From: Gemmata massiliana
Lineage (GTDB): Bacteria; Planctomycetota; Planctomycetia; Gemmatales; Gemmataceae
Direction of reading: 5' to 3'
Assembly (NCBI RefSeq): GCF_901538265.1
Contig: NZ_LR593886.1
Location: 1,798,001 to 1,862,000, forward strand
Length of the DNA stretch: 64,000 nt
The notes beneath the pieces are model-generated. The model did no database searches and was not told the origin of the DNA. It was given only the letters and a program-made list of their open reading frames with translations. Positions within the stretch are counted from its first letter, which is position 1. Every line of letters starts with the position of its first letter. Made by a program: the position numbers and the translations under genes. Positions 8,039 to 16,614 of the stretch are shown here, piece after piece.

Positions 8039-9568
8039 ATGTCGCTGATCGGTATCGACCTCGGCACCACGTTCTGTGCCGTCGCAGCGCTCGATGATCG
8101 CGGGCGCCCGTTCACCGTACCCAATCGGGACGGCGAGGTACTCACGCCCTCGGCGGTGTACCTCGCGCCGGACGGGTCCGCGGTGGTCGGGCAGGCCGCG
8201 CTCGATATGGCACTCGAACAGCCCGACCGCGTCGCGACGCTCGTCAAGCGGCGCATGGGGCTGCCCGATTACGGTCCCCAAGTGGCCGGGCGCGAGTTCC
8301 GGCCGGAGGCGCTTTCGGCCGTCATTTTGAAGAAGCTCGCGCAAGACGCGGCGCTGCAACTCGGGCCGGTGACCGGGTGTGTCATCACCGTACCCGCGTA
8401 CTTCGACGACACGCGCCGCAAGGCGACGATGGACGCGGGTAAGATCGCGGGTTTGAACGTCATCGACATCATCGACGAACCTTCGGCCGCGGCGCTCGCG
8501 TACTCGACGCAGCAGGGCGAGGACGTCACGCAACCGCGGACGGTGCTGGTGTACGACCTCGGCGGCGGGACGTTCGACGTCACGCTCGTGAAGCTCGGGC
8601 GCAAGCGGTTCCAGGTGCTCGCCATCGAGGGCGACGTGCGACTCGGCGGGCGCGACTGGGACGAGCGCCTCGTGAACTGGGCCGCCGACCAGTTCGTGCG
8701 CCAGGGCGGGGCCGATCCGCGGACCGATCCGCAGGCGCTCGTTCACCTGTTCTCTACCGCGGAGCGCGTGAAGCGGACGCTGAGCAAGATCGAACAGGCC
8801 AGTTTCACCGTGAACCACGGCGGGCACAAGTTCACGTTCCCGCTCGCGCGCGGGGACTTTGAAGCACTCACGCGCGATCTACTCGTTCGCACGCGCCTCA
8901 CCGCGCAACAGGTCTTGAAGCAGTCCAAACTGACCTGGGACGCGGTGGACAAGGTGTTGATGGTCGGCGGCAGCACACACATGCCGGCCTGCACGCAGAT
9001 GCTCACGGACCTGACCGGCAAGGCGCCGGACCGGAGCCTTGCGGTCAGTGAGGTGGTGGCTCGCGGCGCGGCCGTTCACGCAGGGATCGCGTCCGCGGCG
9101 ATGGATGTGGGGGCCGCGCTGCCCGCCATACCCGATCTGGCTGATGTGGTTGAGATCAGCGTGAACGCGCACAGCCTCGGGGTGGAGGTACGTGCGGGGA
9201 CCGAGCGCGTGAACGACAAGCTCATTCTGAAAAACACGCAGTTGCCGGCGTCCGTGTCGCGCATGTACTTCACCGCGGCGGAGAACCAGACTCGCGTCCG
9301 CGTGCGCATTTTGCAGGGCGAAGCGCACCAGGCCGAGGCGTGCATCCCGGTCGGAGAATGCTGGATCGAGGGGCTGCCACCTAACTTACCGAAGGGGGCG
9401 CCGGTGCGCGTGAAGTGCGGGGTTGCATCTAACGGCCGGATCGAGGTGACCGCGACCGACGAAACGAGCGGCCGGGCCGTGACCGCGGCGATCCACCGCC
9501 CCGGCGGGCTCTCCGACGACGAACTGGCCCGCGCCGCGGAGTGGGTGCGGGCGCTGAAGGTACAATAA
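8039..9568 (+). CDS. Hsp70-family chaperone, short form without lid
   Basis: DnaK-like ATP-dependent chaperone of 509 aa. The nucleotide-binding domain is complete: GIDLGTTFC phosphate-1 loop at the N-terminus, YDLGGGTFDV phosphate-2 loop near 172, MVGGSTHMP adenosine motif near 305. A beta substrate-binding domain follows (LGVEVRAG to about residue 490), but the protein ends soon after, lacking the helical lid of DnaK (about 640 aa). Usual DnaK has a GrpE/DnaJ neighbourhood; here the flanking genes are an arginase-family enzyme and small hypotheticals, so this is probably a paralogue with a specialised client rather than the main DnaK. The ATG follows a short leader with no obvious heat-shock element. 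Confidence 0.88.
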   Translation: MSLIGIDLGTTFCAVAALDDRGRPFTVPNRDGEVLTPSAVYLAPDGSAVVGQAALDMALEQPDRVATLVKRRMGLPDYGPQVAGREFRPEALSAVILKKLAQDAALQLGPVTGCVITVPAYFDDTRRKATMDAGKIAGLNVIDIIDEPSAAALAYSTQQGEDVTQPRTVLVYDLGGGTFDVTLVKLGRKRFQVLAIEGDVRLGGRDWDERLVNWAADQFVRQGGADPRTDPQALVHLFSTAERVKRTLSKIEQASFTVNHGGHKFTFPLARGDFEALTRDLLVRTRLTAQQVLKQSKLTWDAVDKVLMVGGSTHMPACTQMLTDLTGKAPDRSLAVSEVVARGAAVHAGIASAAMDVGAALPAIPDLADVVEISVNAHSLGVEVRAGTERVNDKLILKNTQLPASVSRMYFTAAENQTRVRVRILQGEAHQAEACIPVGECWIEGLPPNLPKGAPVRVKCGVASNGRIEVTATDETSGRAVTAAIHRPGGLSDDELARAAEWVRALKVQ

Positions 9569-9593
9569 GCGGACACATTCGGGAGGATGAACC

Positions 9594-9956
9594 ATGACGG
9601 TAGTCGGCGACAAGCAACTTCTTGCGACCGAAACGCTTCTCTTGGGGGACGACGAGGTCGGTGAGTTCGTCGTCCACATTCGCGAATCAGGTGGGGCCGT
9701 TGCTTGGCCCCTGCGGGTCCGCGTTCGGTTCACCGCGCCCGGCGCCGCCGAAGAATCCGCGCGCTGGGAGTACGACGACAAAGTTCTGATGATGGTATTC
9801 TCGGGTTGGGGCAACCCGAGGGGATCGAGTTTTAGAAGGGCACAGCGCCTGGGCGAGCACAAAGGCGCCCCGTTCGGGTTCAACGTCACTCACCAGCGCC
9901 TCGGCGATCTAAATCAGGTTACCTTCCAGTTCTACACGGGCGGCACGTATGAGTAA
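9594..9956 (+). CDS. Hypothetical protein, 120 aa
   Basis: Not recognised. The sequence alternates hydrophobic and polar residues in a way that suggests a small beta-rich domain (GEFVVHIRESGG, WPLRVRVRFTAP, VTFQFYTGGTYE) with no membrane helix or signal. The ATG at 9594 follows GGGAGGA with good spacing. Its stop overlaps the start of the next gene in the string ATGAGTAA, so the two are translationally coupled and probably act together, perhaps as a soluble partner of the small membrane protein. It sits 25 bp after the Hsp70 gene and may belong to the same transcript. Confidence 0.7.
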   Translation: MTVVGDKQLLATETLLLGDDEVGEFVVHIRESGGAVAWPLRVRVRFTAPGAAEESARWEYDDKVLMMVFSGWGNPRGSSFRRAQRLGEHKGAPFGFNVTHQRLGDLNQVTFQFYTGGTYE

Positions 9957-10224
9957 GGACAAGTCGGAGGACGATAAACCGCACATACCGAGCGGCGGGG
10001 TAAGCAAATCAGCGACACCAAGAGCAATCGCGGCTCGGAGTCAGGCCTGGAACAGTTCTGCAAAAATTGTGATTCTGGGCGTTGCGTTGTTCTGCTTGCT
10101 CGTCCTGACTGGGATCGCACTTTTTATTCGACCCGAAGCGATGCGCGACCTCCTCTGGGCGTCCGTCTCGCTGATCGCCTACCTCGCGGGTTCAGGCGAA
10201 CTAGCTCGAAAAGACGAGAAATAA
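9949..10224 (+). CDS. Small membrane protein, 91 aa
   Basis: Unrecognised. An N-terminal charged cytoplasmic segment (residues 1-36) is followed by one clear membrane helix (IVILGVALFCLLVLTGIALFI shortened: core near 40-60) and a second hydrophobic stretch (LLWASVSLIAYLAGSG, about 68-84), ending in charged RKDEK. Overlaps the preceding gene by 8 bp through ATGAGTAA, which argues that both are real and coupled. Confidence 0.65.
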   Translation: MSKDKSEDDKPHIPSGGVSKSATPRAIAARSQAWNSSAKIVILGVALFCLLVLTGIALFIRPEAMRDLLWASVSLIAYLAGSGELARKDEK

Positions 10225-10284
10225 TCGACTCTCTGGAAATAGCGGCATTACACTCATTTTATTTTCGATTCGACTGGGCTGCCT

Positions 10285-11127
10285 ATGCCTTCTCTCGCTG
10301 AGTTGGGTCACAAGCCGGCGCACGTCACTGCCGACGAGCACTTCGCGCCGTGGTTCGCGGAGATCGTCGGGCGCCTGATGAACAACTGTGATTTCATCGT
10401 TGCGGGCGGGCGGTACCGGTTCGCGGAACTCGAAGTGTACTATTCCGGCGGCGCGCACCCGGACCTGTTCGCCCACCGCGACCCGGTTCAGCTCGAAGAC
10501 GGGCGCTGGTACTTCCACCGCACCCGCGGGGAGTACCGCGGTGGGTCGTTCAAGGGACTCGATATCGCGCTCGGCGACGGAACCTCGTACTTCGGCATCC
10601 TGATCCGCACCGTTGTCGCGGACAACGGCACGATGCTCGACGGGCCGTGTGTGATGGTCGATCACTTGTTGGCGCAAACGAAGACCGCAAGCGTCGCGGT
10701 GCTGGACGGCGCCATTAATCAGCGGAAAATCTGGGACACCACATCCCCCATTCACATCATCGAAGCCGCAACTCCGCGCACCGCGCCCGTGTTCTCGTGC
10801 TCGCGCGTGGGGCTGTCGCTGAAGAAATCGAAGGGCAAACCGGACGCGCCGAAGTTCGTGGGGCGCGCGTACCGGTTCCTGACGGAGGCGATGGAGATTT
10901 CCAAGGGGCGCCCGCACCTCATTCTCGCGCTGCACCGCGCCGGGCACGACACCGACGCGATCCACGCGACCACCGGTGTCGCGAAGAAGACCATCGACCG
11001 CTACGTCGCGGACTTCGCTCTCGGCAAGCAGGTCGAAAACTTCGACGGCTACATCGGGACGGATCTGGGCACTGCGGACCTGTGCAAACTGTTAGGCACT
11101 TGGGCCTCGACGTTCGCCGCGAAGTGA
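10285..11127 (+). CDS. Conserved-looking hypothetical protein, 280 aa
   Basis: I do not recognise the family with confidence. The first 170 residues are rich in conserved-type motifs: RYRFAELEVYYSGGAHPD, GRWYFHRTRGEYRGGSFKG and DGPCVMVDHLL, with several His, Arg and Asp that look like an active or ligand-binding site. A C-terminal helical segment (about 225-255, HDTDAIHATTGVAKKTIDRY) resembles a helix-turn-helix. Together these suggest an enzyme or nucleic-acid-binding protein, possibly a base-excision-type hydrolase, but that is a guess. No signal peptide or membrane helix. Transcribed alone; an AT-rich gap follows. Confidence 0.65.
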   Translation: MPSLAELGHKPAHVTADEHFAPWFAEIVGRLMNNCDFIVAGGRYRFAELEVYYSGGAHPDLFAHRDPVQLEDGRWYFHRTRGEYRGGSFKGLDIALGDGTSYFGILIRTVVADNGTMLDGPCVMVDHLLAQTKTASVAVLDGAINQRKIWDTTSPIHIIEAATPRTAPVFSCSRVGLSLKKSKGKPDAPKFVGRAYRFLTEAMEISKGRPHLILALHRAGHDTDAIHATTGVAKKTIDRYVADFALGKQVENFDGYIGTDLGTADLCKLLGTWASTFAAK

Positions 11128-11431
11128 TGCGAATTGTCGGTTGTGGACAGTGATATACATTGTGGATTTGTGATTATTTGTATACTAATTTCTTCCTGCG
11201 TCGTGTATGATGCAGCAAGCTTGTTTGGTGTCGTGGAGTTGTTGGGGACGACTGGCCTCACAGAATTGGTGACGGGCGTTAGCATTCTCGCCGGCTTCTT
11301 GGAGTGATGAAGGGCAAAATACCCGGAAAATTAGGCGTTTTGTGCGTGCTTCGCTCGCCGAGAGGGGCCAGGGGGCCAACTTGTTAGCATTTGTTAGCCG
11401 TCGGAGTCGCTGAGTTCGGGAGGGACGACTC
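11128..11431. other. AT-richer intergenic region
   Basis: About 300 bp of lower GC than the neighbours, especially 11140-11230. It contains a 34-codon GTG-started frame (11203-11307) with no ribosome site, which I do not call. No RNA gene or transposon end was recognised. It carries the promoter of the DUF1810 gene. Confidence 0.4.
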
Positions 11432-11872
11432 GTGAGCGATACCCATAATCTGAACCGCTTCGTACAGGCGCAGGAGGACGACTACGATCAGGCGCTTGCC
11501 GAGATTCAGGGCGGCCGGAAGCGCTCGCACTGGATGTGGTACATCTTCCCGCAATTCGACGGGTTGGGGTTCAGTTCCGTCTCCAAGCAGTACGCGATCA
11601 AGAGCCGCGCGGAGGCCGAAGCGTACTTGGCTCACCCCATACTCGGTCCGCGCCTCATCGAGTGTACCGAGGCCGCGCTTCGTGTTGACGGGCGGTCCGC
11701 GCCGGAGATCTTCGGCTCCCCGGACGACCTGAAGTTGCGATCGTGCGCCACGCTGTTCGCCCGCGTGTCGACGGCCGGTTCGGTCTTCGACCAACTGCTC
11801 GACAAATACTATTCCGGCGAGCGTGACGCCAAGACACTGCAATTGTTGGAAGCCGCGCCCGAACGAGCGTAG
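11432..11872 (+). CDS. DUF1810 family protein
   Basis: Small cytoplasmic protein of 146 aa of the DUF1810 family. The signature is plain: LNRFVQAQEDDYDQALAEI at the N-terminus, SHWMWYIFPQ at 32-41, and the SPDDLKLRSCATLF block near 97. Proteins of this family are often found near NAD/ADP-ribose-related NADAR-domain proteins, but no such neighbour occurs here and the molecular role is not established. The start is a GTG with GGGAGGG about 8 nt upstream. Followed by the FAD monooxygenase gene on the same strand. Confidence 0.85.
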   Translation: MSDTHNLNRFVQAQEDDYDQALAEIQGGRKRSHWMWYIFPQFDGLGFSSVSKQYAIKSRAEAEAYLAHPILGPRLIECTEAALRVDGRSAPEIFGSPDDLKLRSCATLFARVSTAGSVFDQLLDKYYSGERDAKTLQLLEAAPERA

Positions 11873-11970
11873 TGCTCGGCATTGCGTTTTCTGCGCTGTT
11901 CCACGCAGATTTTCGCGCGAACCTGGGTTGCTCCCGGTGGTCCTTACCCTCACACCGCGGAGCCGATGAA

Positions 11971-13605
11971 TTGAGCCAATCTCACTCGTGCCTCGTTCTG
12001 ATCGCTGGGGCCGGCCCCGCCGGTCTCACTTTGGCCTGCGACCTGGCGCGTCGCGGGATTTCGTTTCGCATCGTCGATAAAGCCGATCGGTTGTTCATCG
12101 GGTCGCGTGGGAAGGGGCTACAACCGCGGACCCTCGAAGTCTTCCACGATCTGGACGTGATCGACGACATCATCGCCGCTGGCGCGCCGTTCCCGGGCTT
12201 CCGGTGTTACGCCGGCGAACAGGTCGTGTGGGACCGATCATTGGCTCAGATGATCGGCATCCGGGAGCCAGTTGCAACTCCAGGCGTGCCGTACCCTTCC
12301 GCCTGGATCATCCCGCAATGGCGAACCGATGAAGTCCTGCACAATCGCCTGATTCGGCTCGGGAGAAACGTTGAGCTATCGACCGAACTGGTTGCGTTCG
12401 AGCAAGACGCGGACGGAGTGACGGCCACGCTCGTTCGTGACGGTGTGCAGGAACGTGTTCGCGCGCGCTATCTCGTGGGTACGGACGGCGGTCGGAGTTT
12501 CGTTCGCAAGGAGCTTGGCGTTGGTTTTGAAGGTGAAACGTTTGAAACCGAGCGGACGATCATCGGCGACGTGCGAGTGGACGGGCCACTGGATCACGAT
12601 CATTGCCACTTACTGACGCGGGCGGGCGGCATATCGAGTCCTGAGCGATTCTCGCTGTGGGGGCTACCCGGGACGGAGTTTTTCCAACTCGTGGCCAACG
12701 TGAGTTCCGACGACGTGCCTGCGCTGACGCTCGACGCGATGCAGGCCATGCTGGAAGCGCGGTCCGGGCGCAGCGACATTCGGCTGCACGATTTGAGGTG
12801 GATTTCCCTGTACCGAGTCAACGTTCGCATGGCCGAGCGGTTCCGTGTGGGGCGCGTATTTTTAGCTGGTGATGCCGCGCACGTTCATTCCTCGGCGGGC
12901 GGTCAGGGGCTGAATGCGAGCGTGCAGGACGCCTACAACCTCGGCTGGAAACTCGGGGCGGTGCTAGCCGGCGCGCCGGTGGAACTGCTCGACACTTATG
13001 AAGCCGAGCGAATGCCCGTCGCGGCTGATCTGCTCGGTATTACAACGCGGTGGCATCGACAGGATTTTGGCGGTCCGCCTGCCGGCGCCGAGGTCGGTTC
13101 CGGTCACAAGATGTTCCAGCTTTCACTGAACTACCGTGGCAGTCCGCTCGCGTGGGACGACCGAGCTGCGCCGAGCGGTTTGCGTGCGGGCGATCGTGCC
13201 CCTGATGCGCCGTGTTCCGGTGTCGGTGACGTCCCCACGCGACTGTTCGATGTGTTCCGCGGTCCGCACTTCACGCTATTGGCTTTTGGCGCGCGTTCGC
13301 ATGACGTTGCCACCGAGATCAACAATTCGCGGCATCGCGATTTTGTTCGAGTTTATCAGGTCGTTCTGCCCAGTCGAGGAAGTGAAAGCGCGTGTCTCAT
13401 CGATTCCGAGGGCTTCATTCACCGCGCGTATGAAATCGATCCTTCTACGGATGCGACCAAACTCGTTCTCGTTCGGCCCGACGGTTACATCGGGTTAATA
13501 ACGGGCGAGGAGAACTCAGCGACAGCGCGCCTGATGCGCTATCTGGAAATGGTGGCGCCTATCGGGGCGTCGGGCGATGGAGTGGAACTTAATGCGTCGC
13601 GCTGA
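11971..13605 (+). CDS. FAD-dependent aromatic-type monooxygenase
   Basis: Flavoprotein hydroxylase of the PheA/TfdB (PHBH-fold) family, expected to use NAD(P)H and O2 to hydroxylate an aromatic or polyketide-like substrate. The FAD motif AGAGPAGLTLACDLARRG is at the N-terminus, the DG motif GTDGGRSFVR lies mid-protein, and the second FAD motif VFLAGDAAHVHSSAGGQG follows. The C-terminal third is a thioredoxin-like domain as in the 500-600 aa subfamily. The frame is open upstream to 11872, but residues before the TTG at 11971 look non-coding; the true start is uncertain (TTG 11971 gives 545 aa). It faces pgi across a hairpin terminator. Confidence 0.85.
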   Translation: MSQSHSCLVLIAGAGPAGLTLACDLARRGISFRIVDKADRLFIGSRGKGLQPRTLEVFHDLDVIDDIIAAGAPFPGFRCYAGEQVVWDRSLAQMIGIREPVATPGVPYPSAWIIPQWRTDEVLHNRLIRLGRNVELSTELVAFEQDADGVTATLVRDGVQERVRARYLVGTDGGRSFVRKELGVGFEGETFETERTIIGDVRVDGPLDHDHCHLLTRAGGISSPERFSLWGLPGTEFFQLVANVSSDDVPALTLDAMQAMLEARSGRSDIRLHDLRWISLYRVNVRMAERFRVGRVFLAGDAAHVHSSAGGQGLNASVQDAYNLGWKLGAVLAGAPVELLDTYEAERMPVAADLLGITTRWHRQDFGGPPAGAEVGSGHKMFQLSLNYRGSPLAWDDRAAPSGLRAGDRAPDAPCSGVGDVPTRLFDVFRGPHFTLLAFGARSHDVATEINNSRHRDFVRVYQVVLPSRGSESACLIDSEGFIHRAYEIDPSTDATKLVLVRPDGYIGLITGEENSATARLMRYLEMVAPIGASGDGVELNASR

Positions 13606-13609
13606 AAAA

Positions 13610-13647
13610 GAACGGGTTCCGCTCGCAACTGCGAGCGGAACCCGTTC
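13610..13647 (-). terminator. Intrinsic terminator between convergent monooxygenase and pgi genes
   Basis: Perfect 18-bp inverted repeat (13610-13627 with 13630-13647) closing on a tiny loop. On the minus strand it is followed by a TTTTT run (the AAAAA at 13605-13609), so it is a textbook rho-independent terminator for pgi, and the hairpin alone could also end the rightward transcript. Confidence 0.85.
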
Positions 13648-13667
13648 GGTGAGAACTTGTACTTTCT

Positions 13668-15173
13668 TTACACGCCTTTGGCGGCGTCGCGGACCTCGCC
13701 CTTGGGCAGGTTCGGCGTCGCCTTTAAAGCACGCATCATGTTTGCCTTGTACGCTTCCACGCCGGGCTGACCGTAGGGGTTCGTGCCGTTGAGTCGGCCC
13801 TCCACCACCGTCGCCAGCATGAGCATTTGGAGCAGTTGCCCGATGGTGTGCTCGGAGATCATCGGCAGGGTGATGTCCGCAGTCGGGCGCGCGGCCTGAG
13901 AGTAGGCTTCGTTCGTGCCCTTGATGGCCGCGTCGAGGATGTCGGGCAGTCCCTTACGGCTGAACTGGTTCAGGTCGTCCTCGTTCCGCTCGGACATGCC
14001 CAGTGTCACCGGCGGGTGCTTGATTTGCCGCACGATCAGGTTGTTGATGAGCTTGTCGCGTGTGCCGTCTTGGTGTTGTTGTCCACGGCTGTGCAGGTCG
14101 CGCGTGCCGACCATCGTGATCGGGGTCGCGCCGCGGCCATTCTTACCCAGCGATTCGGAGAGCAGTTGGTCGTACCACCAGCCCACCGCTTCGAGCTTGC
14201 GCGACCACGCGGACAGCACGCGGGTGGTCTTGCCGCGCTCGGTCATCAGGTGGTTCACCGCGGCGAATTGCAGCACCGGGTTGCGGTCGAACGGTTCTTC
14301 GATGAACCGCCGCGTCATCGTCGCGGCGCCGAGCAGCATCGCTCGCACATCGAGGCCCATCACCGCCGCTGGGAGCAACCCGACCGCGGTGAACACGCTG
14401 AATCGGCCGCCGACCTCCTCGGGAATGGTGAGAATGTCATCTTCGGGGAACCCGTCGGCTCGACACAAGTCGCGGAGTTTACTGCTCTTCGTTCCGGTGA
14501 TGGGGACGATCACCTTGCGGAGCATCTCGGATTTTGGCCCGTAGAACTTCGCGGCTTCGCCCTTCACAGCGCGGTACGCGGCGGCCGTTTCGAGCGTACC
14601 GCCGGACTTGCTGATGACGACGACGCCCCACCGCTCTTCGATGATGTCGGGGTCGACGCAGGTGTTTTCGAGCAGCTCGAAGAGGTCTTGCAGCGAATCG
14701 TTATCGAGGTCTTTGCCCTCAAAGTAGATGCGCGGTTTGCCCATGCGCAACTTCGCGGGCAGTTCGTTGTGGTGCGAGTGGCAGAGCGCGTCGAAAATGG
14801 CCTTCGACGCGAGGTAGCTCCCGCCGATACCGAGGATCACCACGCGGTCCACGGTGTCGCGCAACTGTTGTGCGAGGCGCAACACCTTGCCGAGTTCGCT
14901 CGCGTCCTGTTTGCGCTTGTAGCCGTCGAGCAATTTTTGGGGCAGGTCGATGAAACCCGGTTGCAGCGGGCGCATCTTCGGCGGCGGGTTCTGCAACTCG
15001 CGCTCCGCGACTACCTGTCCGCGAACGGACGTGACCCACTGCTTCACTTCGTCCACCTTCTCGGGCGGGAGGAAGTGCTGCTGTTGAAGCTCGGCGAGTG
15101 GGGTCCAGGTTTCGTGCGGCTGGGCCAGGAGCCGCGCGAACTGGTACTCGATGTTCTCGTCGGGCAGTTGCAT
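13668..15173 (-). CDS. pgi: Glucose-6-phosphate isomerase
   Basis: Cytoplasmic enzyme interconverting glucose 6-phosphate and fructose 6-phosphate. SIS-domain motifs are visible: VILGIGGSYLASKAIFDAL (sugar-phosphate loop), VVISKSGGTLETAAAY, and the EEVGGRFSVFTAVGLLP segment; GTRDLHSRGQQHQDG and the catalytic Glu/His region follow. The ATG at 15173 gives 501 aa and is preceded by AAGGA at good spacing; the upstream frame to 15272 is not supported. Divergent from the phosphoglycerate mutase gene, so two glycolytic genes share one control region. Confidence 0.95.
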   Translation of the reverse strand: MQLPDENIEYQFARLLAQPHETWTPLAELQQQHFLPPEKVDEVKQWVTSVRGQVVAERELQNPPPKMRPLQPGFIDLPQKLLDGYKRKQDASELGKVLRLAQQLRDTVDRVVILGIGGSYLASKAIFDALCHSHHNELPAKLRMGKPRIYFEGKDLDNDSLQDLFELLENTCVDPDIIEERWGVVVISKSGGTLETAAAYRAVKGEAAKFYGPKSEMLRKVIVPITGTKSSKLRDLCRADGFPEDDILTIPEEVGGRFSVFTAVGLLPAAVMGLDVRAMLLGAATMTRRFIEEPFDRNPVLQFAAVNHLMTERGKTTRVLSAWSRKLEAVGWWYDQLLSESLGKNGRGATPITMVGTRDLHSRGQQHQDGTRDKLINNLIVRQIKHPPVTLGMSERNEDDLNQFSRKGLPDILDAAIKGTNEAYSQAARPTADITLPMISEHTIGQLLQMLMLATVVEGRLNGTNPYGQPGVEAYKANMMRALKATPNLPKGEVRDAAKGV

Positions 15174-15335
15174 GAGTTGGTCCTTGGTCGGTCGTCCGCC
15201 ACTGGCTCCGGTCGCTGGATACGAGGTCGGTTGAAGGCCCACCCGGGGCCGACAACGAAACACTCGGACCAAGGACCAATGCCCTCGGACTAACCGTACT
15301 GTACGTCATTATTCGCGAGGCGTAAACTCTTCCGC

Positions 15336-16541
15336 ATGAACATACACGAACTCATTCGCGACCTCCGCGAACCGGCGAAAACCAAGATCGTCCTGCTCGT
15401 GGCCGACGGTTTGGGCGGGCTTTCCCGTCAACCGGGCGGGCTGACGGAGCTGGAAACCGCGAAAACTCCGAACCTGGACGCCTGCGCCAAAGATGGCGTG
15501 ACAGGTCTGAGTATTCCGGTTTTGCCGGGTATAACGCCGGGTAGCGGCCCCGGACACCTCGGGCTGTTCGGCTATGACCCGCTCGAATACCGCATCGGGC
15601 GCGGCATTCTGGAAGCCCTGGGTATCAACTTCGCGGTCGGCGCGCGCGACGTCGCCATCCGAGGCAATTTCTGTACCCTCGGCGCGGACGGGAAGATCAC
15701 CGACCGCCGGGCCGGGCGTCCGACGAACGAAAAGAATAAAGCTGCGGTCGAAAAACTTCGCACGATCAAAATTCCCGGCGTGGAACTGTTCGTCGAGCCG
15801 GTTAAGGAGCACCGGTTCGTGTTGGTCATCCGCGGCGACGGTCTGGGCGACCGCGTGAACGACACCGACCCGCAAGCCGTCGGCGTGCCCCCACTGAAGG
15901 CCGAGGGCGCGGACGCGGCGTCTCAGCGGACGGCGGACGTGGTGAATGCGTTCATCGCGGAAGCGACGAAGGTGCTCGCGAGCGAGGGGGCGATCAACGG
16001 CGCGACGCTCCGCGGGTTCGCGACCTATCCGAAGATCGCGACGTTCGCGGACGTGTACGGGCTGAAGGCCGCCGCGATTGCCGTGTACCCGATGTACAAG
16101 GGGCTGGCCCGGCTCGTGGGGATGGACATCCTCGACCCCGGACAGACGCTCCAGGGGCAGGTCGAGACGCTCACCAAAGTGTGGAACGATTACGACTTCT
16201 TCTTCCTGCACTACAAGTACACGGACAGCACCGGCGAGGATGGCAACTTCCCCGCGAAGGTGGACATGATCGAGAAGCTCGACGAGATCGTGCCCGACAT
16301 TCTGAAGCTGAAGCCCGACGTGTTCATCGTAACCGGCGACCACAGCACGCCGAGCAAGATGAAGTCGCACTCGTGGCACCCGGTGCCGACGTTGCTGCTC
16401 GCGGACATGTGCCGCGCCGACGAGGTGACGGAGTTCAGTGAGCGGGCGTGCTTGCGCGGCGGGTTGGGGCAGTTCCAGGCGATGCACCTGATGCTGCTCG
16501 CGATGGCCCATGCGGGGCGCCTGGGTAAGTACGGAGCGTAA
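15336..16541 (+). CDS. apgM: Cofactor-independent phosphoglycerate mutase, archaeal type
   Basis: Metal-dependent 2,3-bisphosphoglycerate-independent phosphoglycerate mutase of the alkaline-phosphatase superfamily, interconverting 3- and 2-phosphoglycerate. Seen: KIVLLVADGLGGL metal-ligand start, nucleophile region GITPGSGPGHLGLFGYDP, RGNFCTL, and the C-terminal HYKYTDSTGEDGN and VTGDHSTPSKMKSHSWHPVP metal-binding blocks. The 401-residue length and these motifs fit the ApgM rather than the longer GpmI family. Divergent from pgi. Ends in a perfect hairpin shared with the convergent neighbour. Confidence 0.93.
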   Translation: MNIHELIRDLREPAKTKIVLLVADGLGGLSRQPGGLTELETAKTPNLDACAKDGVTGLSIPVLPGITPGSGPGHLGLFGYDPLEYRIGRGILEALGINFAVGARDVAIRGNFCTLGADGKITDRRAGRPTNEKNKAAVEKLRTIKIPGVELFVEPVKEHRFVLVIRGDGLGDRVNDTDPQAVGVPPLKAEGADAASQRTADVVNAFIAEATKVLASEGAINGATLRGFATYPKIATFADVYGLKAAAIAVYPMYKGLARLVGMDILDPGQTLQGQVETLTKVWNDYDFFFLHYKYTDSTGEDGNFPAKVDMIEKLDEIVPDILKLKPDVFIVTGDHSTPSKMKSHSWHPVPTLLLADMCRADEVTEFSERACLRGGLGQFQAMHLMLLAMAHAGRLGKYGA

Positions 16542-16547
16542 CGCGAA

Positions 16548-16591
16548 ATCGGCGTGGAGGCGAAAGCAGTGCCTTTCGCCTCCACGCCGAT
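16548..16591. terminator. Bidirectional hairpin between convergent genes
   Basis: Perfect 19-bp stem (16548-16566 with 16573-16591) and 6-nt loop, 7 bp after the apgM stop and 23 bp before the stop of the convergent secreted-protein gene. There is no strong T run on either side, so termination efficiency is uncertain. Confidence 0.65.
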
Positions 16592-16614
16592 ATGCTGCAC
16601 GAGGCACCAGTCGG

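Noticed and set aside
11203..11307. 34-codon frame with hydrophobic end in the AT-rich gap
   Set aside because: No Shine-Dalgarno, no homologous motif; may be remnant but not supportable as a gene.
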